A stretch of 6,882 nt of DNA. Origin: a bacterium (GTDB lineage Bacteria; UBA9089; CG2-30-40-21; SBAY01). Where the stretch lies: assembly GCA_030018635.1 (NCBI GenBank), contig JASEHU010000044.1, positions 1-6,882 of the forward strand, read 5' to 3'. Made by a program: the position numbers and the translations under genes. Shown piece after piece: positions 6,446 through 6,882 of this stretch (positions are counted from its first letter, which is position 1; every line of letters begins with the position of its first letter). The notes beneath the pieces were generated by a model. The model ran no database searches. It saw only the letters and a list, made by a program, of their open reading frames with translations, and was not told where the DNA came from.

Positions 6446-6599
6446 GTTGTGGGTAGTGTGGATAACTCCAAAGGAGTTATCCAAGCAATTGTGAATAATT
6501 CAAAGAGTTATTCAAGCGATTGTGGGTAACTTGTGGGCAACTCGTAGAGTTGTCCATCAAGTTATCCACATGAGCGTCAATTGCGTCACTATCCACAAC
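6446..6599. repeat. Multibranched palindromic element with three hairpin arms and a closing stem
   Basis: The closing stem is 6446-6458 with 6587-6599 (13 bp, one G-U). Inside are arm 1, 6459-6469/6473-6483 (11 bp perfect, AAA loop); arm 2, 6492-6501/6505-6514 (10 bp, AAA loop); and arm 3, 6521-6543/6547-6570 (23 bp, one bulged T, GTA loop). GCAATTG (6485-6491) can also pair with CAATTGC (6578-6584). The arms are related copies of a TGGATAACTC unit and differ by paired changes that keep the stems intact. There is no ORF here. It could fold as RNA or as a DNA cruciform. Confidence 0.8.
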
Positions 6600-6625
6600 A
6601 AAATATAACAAAAATAATTATTGCA
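6448..6625. other. Cluster of DnaA-box-like 9-mers beside an A/T tract (possible origin-like or DnaA-binding site)
   Basis: Perfect matches to TTATNCACA occur at 6457-6465 (minus strand, TTATCCACA), 6490-6498 (minus, TTATTCACA) and 6562-6570 (plus, TTATCCACA). Near matches lie at 6521-6529 (minus, TTACCCACA), 6532-6540 (minus, TTGCCCACA), 6589-6597 (plus, CTATCCACA) and 6448-6456 (minus, CTACCCACA). An almost pure A/T tract at 6600-6622 could act as an unwinding element. However, most of these 9-mers lie within the stems of the palindromic element, so they may be by-products of its repeat unit. No dnaA, dnaN or parAB gene is in the window. Confidence 0.4.
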
Positions 6626-6647
6626 TATTGGCCAGCTTCCTGCTAAA

Positions 6648-6703
6648 TTATAAGGCAAAAGTTTCAAAAAAAAGGATTGGTTTCCAATCCTGAAACCTTA
6701 TAA
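6648..6703 (-). terminator. Minus-strand intrinsic terminator within a nested palindrome
   Basis: Read on the minus strand, GGATTGG, an AAA loop and CCAATCC (6690 down to 6674) are followed by eight Ts (6673-6666), a textbook intrinsic terminator for leftward transcription. It is nested inside two outer pairings: GTTTCA (6661-6666) with TGAAAC (6691-6696), and TTATAAGG (6648-6655) with CCTTATAA (6696-6703). No minus-strand gene is visible between here and the window's right edge, so the transcript it would stop must start farther right or be noncoding. Confidence 0.6.
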
Positions 6704-6712
6704 AAACATAAG

Positions 6713-6880
6713 GTAGTACTCCATGACACTTAAATTTGTGGGTTTTTCTCACACAAAGAACACAAAGATTCTTTTTATTTTTCCTCTTTATGTGCTTTGT
6801 GTTTTTGTGTGAGGATATATTTCGTGATTCTGTATAAAAATTTGTTTATACCCATAAAATAAAATGTCACAGAGTAGTAG
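6713..6880. mobile_element. Candidate decayed MITE-like element with imperfect ~30-bp ends
   Basis: Positions 6713-6742 match the reverse complement of 6851-6880 at 22 of 30 positions without gaps; shared blocks include ACTC, TGACA and TGGG. The ~168-bp segment contains no gene and has a long inner inverted repeat (6748-6767/6795-6813). The layout of degenerate terminal repeats around an internal palindrome resembles an old non-autonomous transposon. The right end is 2 bases from the window edge, so a target duplication cannot be checked. Confidence 0.4.
6748..6813. repeat. Long inverted repeat of CACAAAG-type sequence
   Basis: Positions 6748-6767 (CTCACACAAAGAACACAAAG) and the reverse complement of 6795-6813 differ by only one inserted base over 19-20 positions. 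They flank a 27-base T-rich loop. Similar CACAAAGAACACAAAG/CACAGAGAACACAGAG strings are, from memory, recurrent intergenic repeats in environmental bacterial genomes; I could not verify this here. No T-tract follows in either direction, so terminator function is unlikely. Confidence 0.75.
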
Positions 6881-6882
6881 TG

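Noticed and set aside
6446..6599. CRISPR array
   Set aside because: The repeated units are nested palindromes with 6-8 base linkers, not direct repeats with unique 25-40 base spacers, and no cas gene is present.

Overview
This AT-rich window looks like an accessory stretch of a Gram-negative-type bacterium, most likely an uncultured or candidate-phylum lineage with FCB-like surface biology. The reasons are an outer-membrane beta-barrel fragment, a large secreted multidomain protein with a type IX-like C-terminal sorting/FlgD-like domain, a PorV/PorQ-family outer-membrane protein directly behind it, and abundant mobile-element debris. Everything here was read by eye; no database search was possible, so family names rest on motif recognition and the lineage is inference.

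Layout. Positions 1-622 hold a small beta-barrel protein. The same frame upstream encodes a signal-peptide-like stretch cut off by an in-frame TAA at 80-82, so this gene may be broken. Positions 655-773 are a small non-autonomous element with perfect 15-bp terminal inverted repeats and a 4-bp target duplication (TCGT). It ends just upstream of the ribosome binding site of the next gene. Positions 792-3807 form a two-gene cluster on the + strand: a 661-residue exported, probably carbohydrate-binding protein and a 323-residue PorV/PorQ-family protein, 58 bases apart. A plausible reading is surface cargo plus its outer-membrane partner.

Positions 3862-5844 are an apparently intact IS1182-like insertion sequence. 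It has 25-bp inverted repeats (22/25 identical), a 512-residue DDE transposase with all three acidic residues and a four-cysteine cluster, and a hairpin that buries the transposase ribosome binding site and start codon. Both outer flanks carry short tandem repeats that merge with the IS tips. Immediately right of the IS lies an Rhs/YD-repeat remnant (5866-6372), truncated at both ends. It is interrupted by a small CGCAATC-type repeat and closed by an 18-bp perfect inverted repeat.

The last 510 bases (6373-6882) have no gene but are very structured. Positions 6446-6599 form a multibranched palindromic element whose arms differ by paired (compensatory) substitutions. The same element holds three perfect DnaA-box 9-mers (TTATNCACA) and several near matches, next to an A/T tract. 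Positions 6648-6703 are a nested palindrome containing a minus-strand terminator. Positions 6713-6880 look like a decayed transposable element with ~30-bp imperfect ends around a long inverted repeat. The 6446-6625 region is the most unusual part: it could be a replication-origin-like or DnaA-binding element, a structured RNA or DNA element, or a palindromic repeat family that resembles one.
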